From Limnoperna fortunei (Eukaryota; Mollusca; Bivalvia; Mytilida; Modiolidae), in assembly GCA_944474755.1 (NCBI GenBank), contig OX104122.1:12596641-12660640 (forward strand): a DNA stretch of 64,000 bases, read 5' to 3'. This document shows positions 23,800 through 33,814 of the stretch, piece by piece. Position 1 is the stretch's first letter, and each line of letters begins with the position of its first letter. The notes below the pieces were generated by a model. That model was not told the DNA's origin and searched no databases. It saw only the letters and a program-made list of their open reading frames with translations. A program made the position numbers and the translations under genes.

Positions 23800-24285
23800 A
23801 ACCAACTCGCTTTTCAAGCTGAAAACGCTACTCATCGCTGAAGCACACTGTAGTTCTGATAATTTCATACTCGGACGGTAGTACACAATCTAACCCTTGC
23901 TCGGTGGTGTTGGCGTCTCAGAGTTGCCCCGACGTAAGGTCTTTCTGAACGCAATCCATGAGAGCGTAACCGATTGCATACTGTCTGTTGTGATACGGCG
24001 CAACCCAGGGACGATTACAGCTGTTTCTGTTGCAACAATAGTCCTGTTCTGTAGATGGAATAATCTAATATAACGATCCTGTGCCCGAGTTGTAACACGC
24101 GGACGCCCTGAACGTAGCTGGTCTGTCGTAGTACCAAGCTGCTGATAGTGTCTCCAAAGGCGCGAAATTGTGCTACGATGAACATTTTACGTCCTGGCAA
24201 CAGCATTATTTGATTCCCCGGCCTCGAGTCTACCGATAACGATAACGTGTGTCTACGATTCACCTCGGTACATGAAGCGTTATTT
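23800..24285 (-). pseudogene. Tc1-like transposase relic 2
   Basis: It lies head-to-tail against relic 1 on the same strand. Decoded in shifting frames, it gives ARLWRHYQQLG, then LRSGRPRVTTRAQDRYIRLF (about 24165-24060), the second helix-turn-helix and GRPR hook of Tc1-like proteins. After it come pieces around 'TDSMQSVTLSW' and a damaged copy of the FSDES region (CAGCGATGAGTAGCG). Several frameshifts are present, and no C-terminal catalytic part. It is complementary in content to relic 1, because it keeps the DNA-binding part that relic 1 lost. Confidence 0.83.
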
Positions 24286-24291
24286 TTTATA

Positions 24292-24440
24292 TAGCGGACT
24301 TAACCGAGTGGTCTTAAGCGCTGGACATTATGCATGCAGGCAAATGGGTGCCACATGGTCACAACATTGTGAGTTCGAATCCAACTGAGGGTAAGAAAAA
24401 AATTTGACAGCATTAAATCTCTAATTCTGTCATTGTTGAA
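24292..24440 (+). repeat. tRNA-like sequence, probable head of a second SINE family
   Basis: GCGGACTTAACCGAGTGGTC (24293 on) resembles the D-arm and box A of a tRNA-Leu/Ser, and GAGTTCGAATCC (24371-24382) is a good box B. The parts between cannot fold into a standard tRNA: the segment between the boxes is long and the acceptor ends do not pair. It is followed by GTAAG and an A run. It differs from the common SINE of this window. Confidence 0.6.
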
Positions 24441-24481
24441 CTTAGTTGTAGACATACATATCACATACTTTATGTACAATA

Positions 24482-24984
24482 ACCTGTATCACGTCGACAC
24501 AGCTGTGTACCTTCGTATCAATACGAGACGCGCAGCGCCGAGTTGTAATACGGAATGTATGGAACAGTAGAGACGTGATACTGGTAGTTGTACATGCACT
24601 AAAATGTATGTAGTAAGCTTATCTAAAATTAAGAACTATAAAAAGGCTGAACAAAACTGCTTAATGTATAAAATTTAAAATTTAATATTCAAAAAAACAT
24701 TTTTACATAAAATATAGTCCCTAAAGTCGCACGCATTCTGACGTCGCATTTCATTCATATAGAATAAGAGTCAACATCGCTGTCATATAAAATCATTGGT
24801 GATAACATTCATTATGACGTCAAAAAGTAGGTCCGACAAAAGTACATCTTGTATCACATATATAGAAGATACAATGTTTTTGTAACACCAAGGTTGTATC
24901 AATGGATAAATTTTCAGATTTTGACAAAATACATACTTAATTTAAGATATATACACATTACATTCATTATGTGTTGGTAAAACT
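24482..24984. repeat. 503-bp unit with a 113-bp hairpin, copy 1
   Basis: The unit opens with an imperfect hairpin (24482-24594) from ACCTGTATCACGTCG to AGAGACGTGATACTGGT and goes on through TATCTAAAATTAAGAA, TGACGTCAAAAAGTAGGTCC and TTTTCAGATTTTGACAAAAT. The next copy starts 503 bp later. Confidence 0.85.
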
Positions 24985-25425
24985 ACCTGTATCACGTCGG
25001 GGCAGTTGCGTTCATTCGTATCACTATACGAAACGCTCAGCGTCGAGTTGTGATGCGGAATGTATGCAACTGTCGAGACGTGATACAGGTATTTGTACCT
25101 ACTCTTAAATGTATATAATATATTTATCTAAAATTAAGAAGTATAAAAAGGGCAGCACAAAACTGAATGTTTAATATTTTAAATTTAACATTCAACGAAG
25201 CATTCGTGTATAAATATAATCCCTAACGGCATACTTATTATGACGCCATATTTCATTCGTCGAATCATTTGTTATGCCATTCATTGTGACGTCAAGAAGT
25301 AGTTCCGACAAAAGTACATCTTGTACACCTATATAGATGATATAAGGTTTTGTATCATACAGGTTGTATTAATCACTAAATTTTCAGATTTTGACAAAAT
25401 ACATACTATTTTAGCTAAATTTATA
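24985..25425. repeat. 503-bp unit with hairpin, copy 2
   Basis: The hairpin at 24985-25090 is better preserved: ACCTGTATCACGTC pairs with GACGTGATACAGGT, GCAGTTGC with GCAACTG, and the pairing continues inwards with mismatches. The downstream part repeats copy 1, again with TGACGTCA followed by AGAAGTAGTTCC. A 50-bp piece of this unit also occurs at 15850-15900. Confidence 0.87.
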
Positions 25426-26159
25426 TATATAGTGTATCCCAATTCTGATTTAGAATTGTTTACCAAAATGTTTGAATGCATTGGCATTTTGTGTTAAAAA
25501 CACATGGAATTTTAATTCAATGTCAGGTAATTATTTTCTTTATTAGAAAATATTTGGAATTAAATGTCAGCTAATTCACCACGTGTAGACATGTTGACAG
25601 AAATTTCCTTCCAATAATTACTTCATATCATACTTCTTTAATTCAAACTGATGAGTTTAATAATAATATATGAGTGCGTGATTTATTTGTATCTTTGTCG
25701 GACGTAATGTAAGTTATTATTTACTTTATTTTCAAGTTTCCGTAAATTTTCTTGTACATTAACATTCACGGAATTAATTGATAACAGTCATTCTGTTAAT
25801 TTCAATGCTAATGATACCATGGTAGACAATTAGCGCTTTTGTTTAATAAAAAATAAATATTATAATAATGGTAACGAATGGCTAACATTTTTTCTGTAAA
25901 AATGAAAAACACCCACATTTGCGAAGTATTTAAAAGTATTTGTATGCATTATCGGTCACATATACTCACGTAAAAAAGAAACACAACATACAAAAAATGG
26001 GAATTGTACTTCCTATATTAATTTAACCATTTATCATATATATAATTGATACAGAAAATGTAAAAATTGGCACACTTCTTGTTCATCCGTTCTTTTACCA
26101 TGGAATATAACATTTTGTCGCACATTGTCAATTAATCACGCAAAAAATGTCAGCATCTG
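25426..26159. other. no gene recognised
   Basis: AT-rich sequence. The last 100 bp or so may be the 3' untranslated end of the Tc1-like relic that follows. Confidence 0.5.
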
Positions 26160-26975
26160 TTGTGTCCGCCATTTGCTTGTAACACAGCTCTTACTCTTCT
26201 TGGCATAGATTCAATTAAGCGTTGTGTACGAACACGCTGTATCCTTTGCCACTCATACTGAAGTGCCTGCTCTTATTGTTGCAGACTTTGTGGCGGTGGT
26301 TGTCGTTGGCGCACGCGCCGATCCAGTTCATCCCACAGATGTTCAATTGGCTTAAGATCCGGAGATCGCGATGTCCAACGGATCACATTGACATTCGGTT
26401 GCTCTAAAAAAAACTGTTACACGTGCTGTTTGTGGTCGGGCATTGTCGTGTTGAAAAATTTCTCTTTGAATGTCAATTACATTACGTGCCGTATAATTCC
26501 AAATCTATACCTAACAGCGTTAAGATTGCCTTGGATATGTAACACACGATCTAACCCTTGCTCGGCGGTGTTGTCGTCTCAGAGTTGCTCCGATGTAAGG
26601 TCTTTTTGCCCGCAATCCATGAGAGCGTAACCGATTGCGTAGTCTGTGGTGATATACAGAGCAACATAGGGACGTTTACAGCTGTTTATGTTGCAGCAAT
26701 AATCCTGTTCCGTAGATTGAATAATCTAATGTAACGATCCTGTTCCCGAGTTGTTACACGCAGACGCCCTGAACGTAGCCGGTCTGTCGTAGTAGCAAGC
26801 TGCCGGTAGCGTCTCCAAATGCGTGAAATTGTGCTACGATGAGCATTGTACGTTTTGGCAACAGCATTCCTTGATTACCCGGCCTCTTGTCTACCGATAT
26901 ATTCCGGGTAGCAGCATTTAACCTTGCAATCTAACTAAACCTACTAATGCAGTCAAGAAATGAAATAGTGGTGTT
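26160..26975 (-). pseudogene. Tc1-like transposase relic 3 (internal deletion)
   Basis: Read from 26975 downwards. The N-terminal half matches relic 2 (a GRRTLRSGR-like hook and the TTRAQDRYIRLF equivalent, about 26800-26690, then the VTLS region). At about 26525 it joins directly to the C-terminal half, missing the segment with the first catalytic Asp. The C-terminal half is recognisable by QHDNARPQTARVTV (about 26455-26415, second catalytic Asp), WTSRSPDLKPIEHLWDEL (about 26375-26320, with the third acidic residue) and a final RRVRAVLQANGGH (about 26190-26165). A T-run frameshift at about 26405 and an in-frame stop at about 26276 also break it. It is inactive. Confidence 0.87.
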
Positions 26976-27256
26976 TTATAACGATTGTCAGAGTTAAAAA
27001 ATTACCCTTAATTTAAACGTGAAAGTCGACCCTCTTTCTAGCAAAGAGTAATTAATAGTGTGCTCCAGATTTCGACCACAGTCGTTCACGGGTGGTTGAA
27101 CTAAAATGCTTTCACCTAGAAGCCTTTAATTAAGGTTTAATTATGATGTTGTGTATATATTTGATTAATTATAGTTTATTTGTCATAAAAAACGAATTTC
27201 AAAAATTTATCCGATGTTGCGTTTCTTCGTTTAGTGAGTATATTACAATTACAAGC

Positions 27257-27527
27257 GGGGGCCTCAGTTGCCGAGTGGTCAAGGTAGTTCGTTTACTATT
27301 GATCACGTGGTCTGTCAACACTGAGATTGTGGGTTCGATTCTCACTGCAGGCAGTGTGTACTCGACTCCAATCTTAATTGACAAGGATTGCCAGTTTTCC
27401 TACTGTAGGTCGGGGGTTTTCTCCGGGTACTCTGGGATTCCTCCCCCAATAAAAACTGGACGCCATGAAATAGCTGAAAAATTGCTGAAAATGGCGTTAA
27501 AACACCATTCAAACAACAAACAAACAA
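27257..27527 (+). mobile_element. tRNA-derived SINE with 12-bp target duplication
   Basis: Full-length: GGGGCCTCAGTTGCCGAGTG head, box B GGTTCGATTCTC, family core, (CAAA)n tail. ACAATTACAAGC is duplicated on both sides (27245-27256 and 27528-27539). It ends 173 bp before the SET gene start codon and could lie in its upstream region. Confidence 0.95.
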
Positions 27528-27699
27528 ACAATTACAAGCTAATGATATTCAGGTGGATATGGATTTAATTAAACAAAATTGATGTTAACAATTAAATTAA
27601 CTGCTTACGTTTTACGTTTTATCATTATTTTACAGAGCTCCCATTCTTCAGCGTTTTATTAGTACGTATGTAACGGAAGTTATTTCGTTTTGGTTACAA

Positions 27700-28476
27700 A
27701 TGCCCAGGAATAAATTGTTAAAGAAAACAAACGTCTTTGCTAGAGATACGGGTTCGTTTGTTCCATACTTGGACAGTTTTGTTCGTCTTCTAAAACCATC
27801 CGAATCACCCTCAAAAACTAATGATATTCTAAACGCTTATTTGAGGTACATTACGGTACGCTGTAAAACAAAGAATTTGCACGACCAAGCTAAGACTGGA
27901 TTTAGACGAGCATTTAAGAAGATTGCTATATTGAATGGTTTCCGCGAGAGATCAAGCCCTAGGGGCTACTATCTAGAAATACCAAGAATAACACGAAAAA
28001 CACTTATTCAAGATTATAAAGAATACTATGGATGCAGACCTGAAGTGTTTGAAAAAATATTTATAAGCAAAAAAATGGGATATGGAATGTTTGCAGTCTG
28101 TGATATTCCTGAAGATCATATAGTAATAGAATACAAAGGTCAGTGGATCTGTAAATCAGAACATGAAGAGCGTGAAAAGTTTTACAATATACACAATTTT
28201 CCTCCTGTATGCGTATTTGATTCAAATGGTAAGATATTAGATGGGAACCGAGATACAAATGGGAAGTTTTTTAGTGCAGACGAGAATAAAGCAAGATACT
28301 TTAATCATTCACGAAAAAACCCCAACTGTAAATTGATCAGACGCCAAAGTAATTCAAAAAGAGGATCACTTTTTCTTGTAACAATAACAGAAATACCTAA
28401 AGGAGCCGAGATGACATGGGATTACGGGGAAAACAATAAAAGTAATATATCAAGTAATAAGTGGTTAGCCGATTGA
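27700..28476 (+). CDS. KMT5A/SETD8-like SET-domain lysine methyltransferase
   Basis: A 258-residue protein in one uninterrupted exon. Residues 1-100 are basic and match nothing I recognise. Residues from about 125 to the end form a SET domain: GYGMFAVCDIPEDHIVIEYK (AdoMet-binding GxG and the EY core), ARYFNHSRKNPNC (the NHS pseudoknot motif) and EIPKGAEMTWDYG (catalytic Tyr in DYG). The ending DYGENNKSNISSNKWL parallels the C-terminus of KMT5A, the histone H4 Lys20 monomethylase, which likewise lacks a cysteine post-SET. In KMT5A the residue two before the catalytic Tyr is the Phe/Tyr switch that limits methylation; here it is Trp. The start chosen is the first ATG. The frame is open back to 27601 and TTTTACAG at 27628-27635 could be a splice acceptor, so an upstream exon is possible. 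The substrate is unknown. Confidence 0.85.
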   Translation: MPRNKLLKKTNVFARDTGSFVPYLDSFVRLLKPSESPSKTNDILNAYLRYITVRCKTKNLHDQAKTGFRRAFKKIAILNGFRERSSPRGYYLEIPRITRKTLIQDYKEYYGCRPEVFEKIFISKKMGYGMFAVCDIPEDHIVIEYKGQWICKSEHEEREKFYNIHNFPPVCVFDSNGKILDGNRDTNGKFFSADENKARYFNHSRKNPNCKLIRRQSNSKRGSLFLVTITEIPKGAEMTWDYGENNKSNISSNKWLAD

Positions 28477-28614
28477 TTGCATCGTTGGGCGAAAGACGAT
28501 TAGCAATTAGAAAAAATGTCAGGAGTAATCAATTTCACTATGCTTCACCATTTTGTGTTTATGGATATCTCGTTTACCTAGCCGTATCGCCATCTGAATA
28601 TAATTCGGCCACAC

Positions 28615-28620
28615 AATAAA
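28615..28620 (+). terminator. polyadenylation signal AATAAA
   Basis: AATAAA 139 bp after the SET stop codon, the first such signal downstream and at a sensible distance. Such hexamers are frequent in AT-rich DNA, so support is modest. Confidence 0.45.
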
Positions 28621-29333
28621 ATGAATCATAGATCATATATACATTTAGGGGGAAATATGAACATATGTGCATAAGACACTGTTTTATAAATTTTGGGGCA
28701 AACAATAGATCAGTCTTTAAAACAGTGTTTTCAAACATTTACGGGAAACATAAAAATAGATACATAACTAAGACATGTTTTATACATTTAACTGGAAATA
28801 TAACAACAGTACAAAAGTCAATTTTCAATACATTTAGGGGTAAATAGTTAGACAGCGTTTTATATAGGGGGAAATAATAACTATCATTACTTGTTATAAC
28901 ATATTTTAATATGAGTGATGTGACGGCTGCAACGCGTTGAGCGAGAGTTATTTACCATCCAGGAACACATCGATTAACGACTTAAGTTTTTTGTGTTGTG
29001 TGTCTGTTTGTTTTGGTGATGTCCCTTCTGTCATTTAATCATGGTTTTGTTATCGTTTTCTAAACACTCCTCTATATCCTCTACACGAGTATGAGTAAGT
29101 GTGTTGTTTTTTAAGGTAAGTGCGAAAGATGCATAAGCGAGTTCAAAAGGTAAGATTTCATTAAGAGTCATCATCTTTTACATGTACCTCCGCTTAAATT
29201 TTATTTCTTTTGTGAACTGTTGCACTTGGTCTCTAATGGATTGATTGATTGGATGTCTGCTTTACGTCCAGCGAACAGTATTTCAGCTATATTCAGGACG
29301 GGAACAAGTTAACAAACAACTAGATATCAGTTA
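28621..29333. other. no gene; irregular ACATTTAGGGG words and a dispersed fragment
   Basis: At 28640-28875 the word ACATTTAGGGGGAAAT recurs with changes five times (about 28643, 28736, 28787, 28830, 28863) at uneven spacing. At about 29252-29312 a piece with TTTACGTCCAGCGAACAGTA and CAGGACGGGAACAAG matches the spacer of the H1-derived units. Nothing else is recognised. Confidence 0.5.
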
Positions 29334-29450
29334 GATGGTACGGATACAGGTCAATTGGTCCCAATTCCAATTCGTCCCAAGTCAATTGGTCCCAAATTTG
29401 GTCAATTGGTCCCATTTCCAATTTGTCCCAAGTCAATTGGTCCCAACTTT

Positions 29451-30039
29451 TATTTAAAATGTTTTATTTGTGTTTAAAAGATTATTTAATGGATTACTTC
29501 AACATATTGATGTATATTTATGCTTTTGATGTAGAAATTATTATGAAAATATTTGCTCTTAGTTACCATGATATGTTAAAATAGTAACAATAGAAGACAA
29601 AACAAGTTTATGTTCTTTATTGAGATTTACAGCACTATACTATTATTTTACATATTTTGAATCACTTATGCCTACCCATTCATTCTAGCATACATACTGT
29701 CTTTCTTACTTTTCTCACTTGGTGCTTTCATACCTACTTTCACCATACAAGAATGACATTCGTTCTCACACTGAAGATCATATTTACATTCAGAAAACAT
29801 TCAAAATATATACATGTTATTCTTTGAAACACAAAACACTTTCACACAATCCCAACTTTATTCATAAATATATAAAAATTAAAAAAGCAAAGCACAAAAG
29901 CACAACATAAAGCAAAGCACAAGATAAAAAAGAAAACTATAAAGGAAATAAATCAAATTATTTTAATCAATGAACAAGAATATATGTAGGTCATGGAAAA
30001 TACACATTTTATTTTTACTTATGGATCTAACATGTGAAT
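29451..30039. other. left interior of the Mutator-like element
   Basis: It matches the short copy at about 5030-5770 (GATGTATATTTATGC, TTATGTTCTTTA, CACTATACTATTATTTTA). The part from 29680 to 30039 is A-rich with no transposase reading, so most of the transposase gene is missing from this copy. Confidence 0.55.
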
Positions 30040-32430
30040 AGACATAGACTTAGACATAGACATAGACATCTTTATTCTCATTAACTAAATTACATAGTTA
30101 CAGAGATGATAATATACATAATACAACATATTTTGCATGTGTGAAGACATATAATTTTAACTTTAACCAGGAGGACAGACTTTCACTGTTATATACTGTA
30201 TGAATCTACATAACTTTTCTAGTAAAACAATGTTTTCTGTTGCAAATAAATTTTTAAATTTATAAATATTAGCATTTGTACAACAATAGTGCGGTAGATA
30301 TTTGTCTCGTTCTTTTTTAAAAGAAGGACAGGTCATTATATAATGAAATTCATCACCGATGTCAGTGGTGTCGCAAAGTTGGCATAATCTATCTGTTCTC
30401 TGTATATTATGCCACCTTCCTGTCTCCACTGGCAAACGGTGATTGCCACATCTAAATTTACATAATTTTAATGCGCAATTAAATGGAAGAATTGAAAGAT
30501 ACTTTTCACATTTAAGTTCATTTTTGAATAATCTATAACATAAACCTTTATATGATTGATTCATTTCTGCTGACCATTCCTGTCGAAACTGATCTTTTAA
30601 CTTTTGTTCTATACTTTGAACAATCCATTGTTTTGAAATATAATTTTGAAGTTGCCATATTTTTGACATACCACAGTTATCTAAAATTCCCCTTATAAAT
30701 GACAACCATTTGTTCTCTATACCATAATTGTTATTATTAATATATAACAATTTATATAACATTGACGAGATCTTTTTTTCATGTGTGGTATCGAAAAGGT
30801 TGCACCAAAACTTTATCATACGTAGTTTAACTTGTATAGACATTGGATATCTCCCCGTTTCTCCATAAATCATAAAATTTGGGGTCGACTTTTTGGGACG
30901 CAATACATGCTTGCAAAAACTGAAATGTACCCGTTCGAGAATTTCTAGGTTTTCAAATCCCCATATTTCGGCTCCGTACATAAGAATGGGTAGGACAGCC
31001 TTATCAAACATGTCGAACTGACACTCTATTGATAAATGATTACTTCTACATTTCCTAATAATACTGTACATAGCTTTAACAGCTTGATCTCGTAAATATT
31101 TTCTCGTTGCGAAAAAAGATGCATTTCTAGAGAAGATAACACCTAGGTATATATAGTTTTTGACAATTTCTATTTCTTCGTTATTAATGTAAAATTTCAG
31201 GTTATTTTGTGGTCTTCCTCTTGAAAAAATCATTACTTTTGTTTTGTTTACATTAATTTTAAGTTTCCACTTATCACAATATTTAGAAAAACTATTTAAA
31301 AGTAACTGTAGATCTGCACTGGATTCAGCAAGTAGAACCGTATCGTCAGCATACATTAGGATAAATAATTTAAAGTATATATCCAGTTCAGTTTCGATGT
31401 CGGATGCGATTGAATGTAAACCCCTAACATTAGTATTTTCTAAAAATTCTTGAAGATCGTTTAGGTATAAAGAAAATAATAGAGGAGAAAGATTTTCTCC
31501 TTGACGAACTCCGATTTCGCTTGCAAACATTTCAGATGCTTGATTATTATGTACTACTCGGGATTTTACGTCTTTGTACAAATTTTCAGCAATTCTAAGA
31601 AACTTACCATTTATTCGATTCAAAACAAGTTTATACAAAAGTGAGTTTCTGTGTACATAATCAAACGCTTTTTCGAAGTCTACAAAAACACAAAGCATTT
31701 TTTTTCTTTTGACACAAAGCAGTTCAAATAGTGCATACAGTGAGAAAATATGATCATTGGTAGAGTATCCTCTTCGAAAGCCTGCTTGATTTTCGTTAAA
31801 ATATTTAACTTGTCAACAAATTTTCCCAGTCTGTCATTAAGTATAGATGTAAAAACCTTTCCAAGGCATGATAATAAAGTAATAGGCCTGTAGTTTTTTG
31901 GTTCTAATTTACAACCTTTGTTTTTGAATATCGGTATTATATTACCAGTGAGCCAGGCTTCGGGCAGGATACCCGTATCAAATACAAGATTAAACAACTT
32001 TTACATATATCTCAATCATACTGTCAACAGAATTGACAACATATTCATTGACTATTTTATCTTCCCCGGGCGATTTGTTATTCTTTGTATTTTTTATGGC
32101 TTTGTAAATTTCATCGTGAGTAATAACACTGTTAAGTGTCTCATCTACCAGATCTGAGTTCAAATCATTAACAATGACATACTCGTCATCTACTTGTTTT
32201 TATTTAATTCTTTAAAATAACCAAAAAGAGTATCAACAGAAATATTACTTTTTTCTCGATAATTTCCACTATTAAATAATTTCCAAAATTCTTTAGGGTT
32301 TTGTGATTTTAATTTTTTCATATTGTCACTTACTTCTCTATTATATTTCTTAATATTTAATACTTTTTTTGTTTTTGTTTCAATATTTTCAATAAAAGAA
32401 TAAAACAAATTTTGCATAATATTGGTATAT
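30040..32430 (-). mobile_element. 5'-truncated LINE with hexamer-repeat tail
   Basis: On the minus strand the element runs from about 32430 to 30040. It contains the reverse transcriptase relic and ends GAATAAAGATGTCTATGTC followed by more TCTATG repeats (30043-30072). A short tandem-repeat tail in place of poly(A) is known for several LINE clades (CR1/L2 group and others). The endonuclease and any first ORF are missing, as usual in a 5' truncation. It inserted into the Mutator-like element next to its transposase fragment. No target duplication was found. Confidence 0.82.
30163..32417 (-). pseudogene. LINE reverse transcriptase with three frameshifts
   Basis: The longest frame (30163-31698, 511 codons) holds FVDFEKAFDYVHR (motif A, residues 6-17), GVRQGENLSPLLFSLYLNDL (residues 63-82), YADD (116-119, catalytic aspartates intact) and near the end a CQLC..H....C cluster of the type found after LINE polymerases. 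Its true frame goes upstream past the first ATG to NENQAGFRRGYST. Frameshifts at about 31800, 31999 and 32198 break the upstream part. Across them the order is FWKLFNSGNY, then AIKNTKNNKSPGEDK, then GNIIPIFKNKG..NYRPITLL, which is the normal N-terminal polymerase order. The polymerase is therefore nearly complete but inactive. The clade is undetermined. Confidence 0.88.
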
Positions 32431-32436
32431 ATACCA

Positions 32437-32900
32437 CAAAATCTAGATCAGTTGGTTGTTTTGGTCTGGTCTTTTCTCTGACACGGTTGGCTTGTCTGAC
32501 CAAGTTGTTAGGAGCAGGTCGGCTTCCAGTAGGTAAGGATGGGTCAACAATTTCTTTCATTACATTCTCGGGGCCTCGGTGGCCGAGTGGTCAAGGTAGT
32601 TCGTTTACTATTGATCACGTGGTCTGTCAACACTGAGATTGCGGGTTCGATTCTCACTGCAGGCAGGGTGTACTCGACTCCAATCTTAATTGACAAGGAT
32701 TGCCAGTTTTCCTACCGCAGGTCGGGGGTTCTCTCCGGGTACTCCGGCTTCCTCCCCCAATAAAAACTGGACGCCATGAAATAGCTGAAAAATTGCTGAA
32801 AGTGGCGTTAAAACACCATTCAAACAAAAAACATTACATTCTCAACGATTCTGCTCTTTACTGTGCCTTCTTGAATGATGGTGTACACAAGGGTAGGGCT
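32437..32900 (-). pseudogene. FLYWCH/MULE-type transposase fragment, split by a SINE
   Basis: On the minus strand 32560-32437 reads NNLVRQANRVREKTRP followed by KQPTDLDF, the wording of the linker before the MULE catalytic domain in animal FLYWCH/MULE proteins (recalled from family knowledge, not searched). Removing the SINE and one copy of its target duplication joins this in frame to an upstream stretch, TVKSRIVENVM, so coding continuity spans the insertion. The upstream part before about 32900 is less convincing and no FLYWCH zinc finger was identified. Downstream the frame ends at the LINE. The catalytic domain is lost. Its position inside GGGACCAATTGACC-type ends supports its being the element's own gene. 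Confidence 0.58.
32570..32831 (+). mobile_element. tRNA-derived SINE with 12-bp target duplication
   Basis: A well-preserved copy: GGGGCCTCGGTGGCCGAGTG, box B GGTTCGATTCTC, core, short (CAAA)n tail. CATTACATTCTC lies on both sides (32558-32569 and 32832-32843). It interrupts the transposase fragment of the Mutator-like element, in the opposite orientation to it. Confidence 0.96.
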
Positions 32901-33659
32901 TGTTGTTGAACTGACATTAGGAAGGCTGGTGTCAACAATAGAGTTTTCTTGGTGTACATAACCAACAACACAAAGCCTGAACGGTTAAGGCATGGTGTTT
33001 TACTCGAACAAGTCTGGTGCAGATAACACATTAAGAAGACATGATGAATAAAGTGAAATTATACAGCTATACCTTTGTCTTTTATATTTTGTTCATTTAA
33101 TGAATAAATTTGATTGGTTTTTCTATAACTGACCTATCATAAGACATTATTTTTTTTCACCCCTACCTCCCAAGTCGAAGTCCCAATCATGTGCTTCTTG
33201 ATATTGTTTATGTAAGACTTCAAAAGGGATAGTGAGTAAAAAATTTAATTGTAAAATAATGTTAAATATACAAATGTATGGTTTAAGAGTAAATGTTCAG
33301 ATAAACATTAAACTGCTTGATGTTTGTATAATGACATTCAAAGGCAATCAACTGCACTAATACCTCCTTGAATTGTTTTTATTAAAGCTAAAACCTTATG
33401 CTTCAAACGATAAAAAAGTAATAATTATATGCCCAAGCTGCTAATGAAACTAATAAGACAAAATTATTACACTATACAACTTAAAAAGAATGCACAATTC
33501 TCAAATTATTTGTAATAATATTTGTCATTACTTTTATATATAAATTACAAATTTGAACATATTATAATTTGTTTTGTATTGGGAGTTTCGTAAATTTCAA
33601 TAACTTATTATTAATTCCTATAAAAAAACAATAATTGTTCTAAAATATACTTTTTAAAA
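32901..33659. other. right interior of the Mutator-like element
   Basis: AT-rich. The block at about 33208-33250 (TAAGACTTCAAAAGGGATAG) matches the short copy near 6464-6500. About 400 bp between this block and the right end are absent from the short copy. No gene is recognised. Confidence 0.5.
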
Positions 33660-33814
33660 GAGTTGGGACCAATTTTTAAACTGTTGGGACCAATTGTCCA
33701 AAAGTGGGACCAATTGGCAAAGACTTGGGACGAATTGGCTGGGACCAATTTGCATGTGGGACCAATTGACCAGACACTGATGGTACTCATCTTTGTGGGC
33801 CCAGCCGACCTTGA

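Larger units (their letters stand above)
29342..33778 (-). mobile_element. Mutator-like DNA transposon with nested LINE and SINE
   Basis: Both ends consist of repeated words of the type GGTCAATTGGTCCCA (left, 29349-29450) and their complement TGGGACCAATTGACC (right, 33660-33771). Seven bases outside the last word on each side lies GATGGTAC (29334-29341 and 33779-33786). An 8-bp duplication is within the range usual for Mutator-like elements (8-11 bp). Inside, on the minus strand, is a fragment of a FLYWCH/MULE-type transposase (32437-32900), which supports the class. A 2.4-kb LINE and a 262-bp SINE have inserted. A short relative lies at 4892-6556 and a solo end at about 10240. Confidence 0.75.

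Noticed and set aside
24292..24392. Genuine tRNA-Leu or tRNA-Ser gene
   Set aside because: Boxes A and B are present, but the ends do not pair and the region between them is too long and unpaired.
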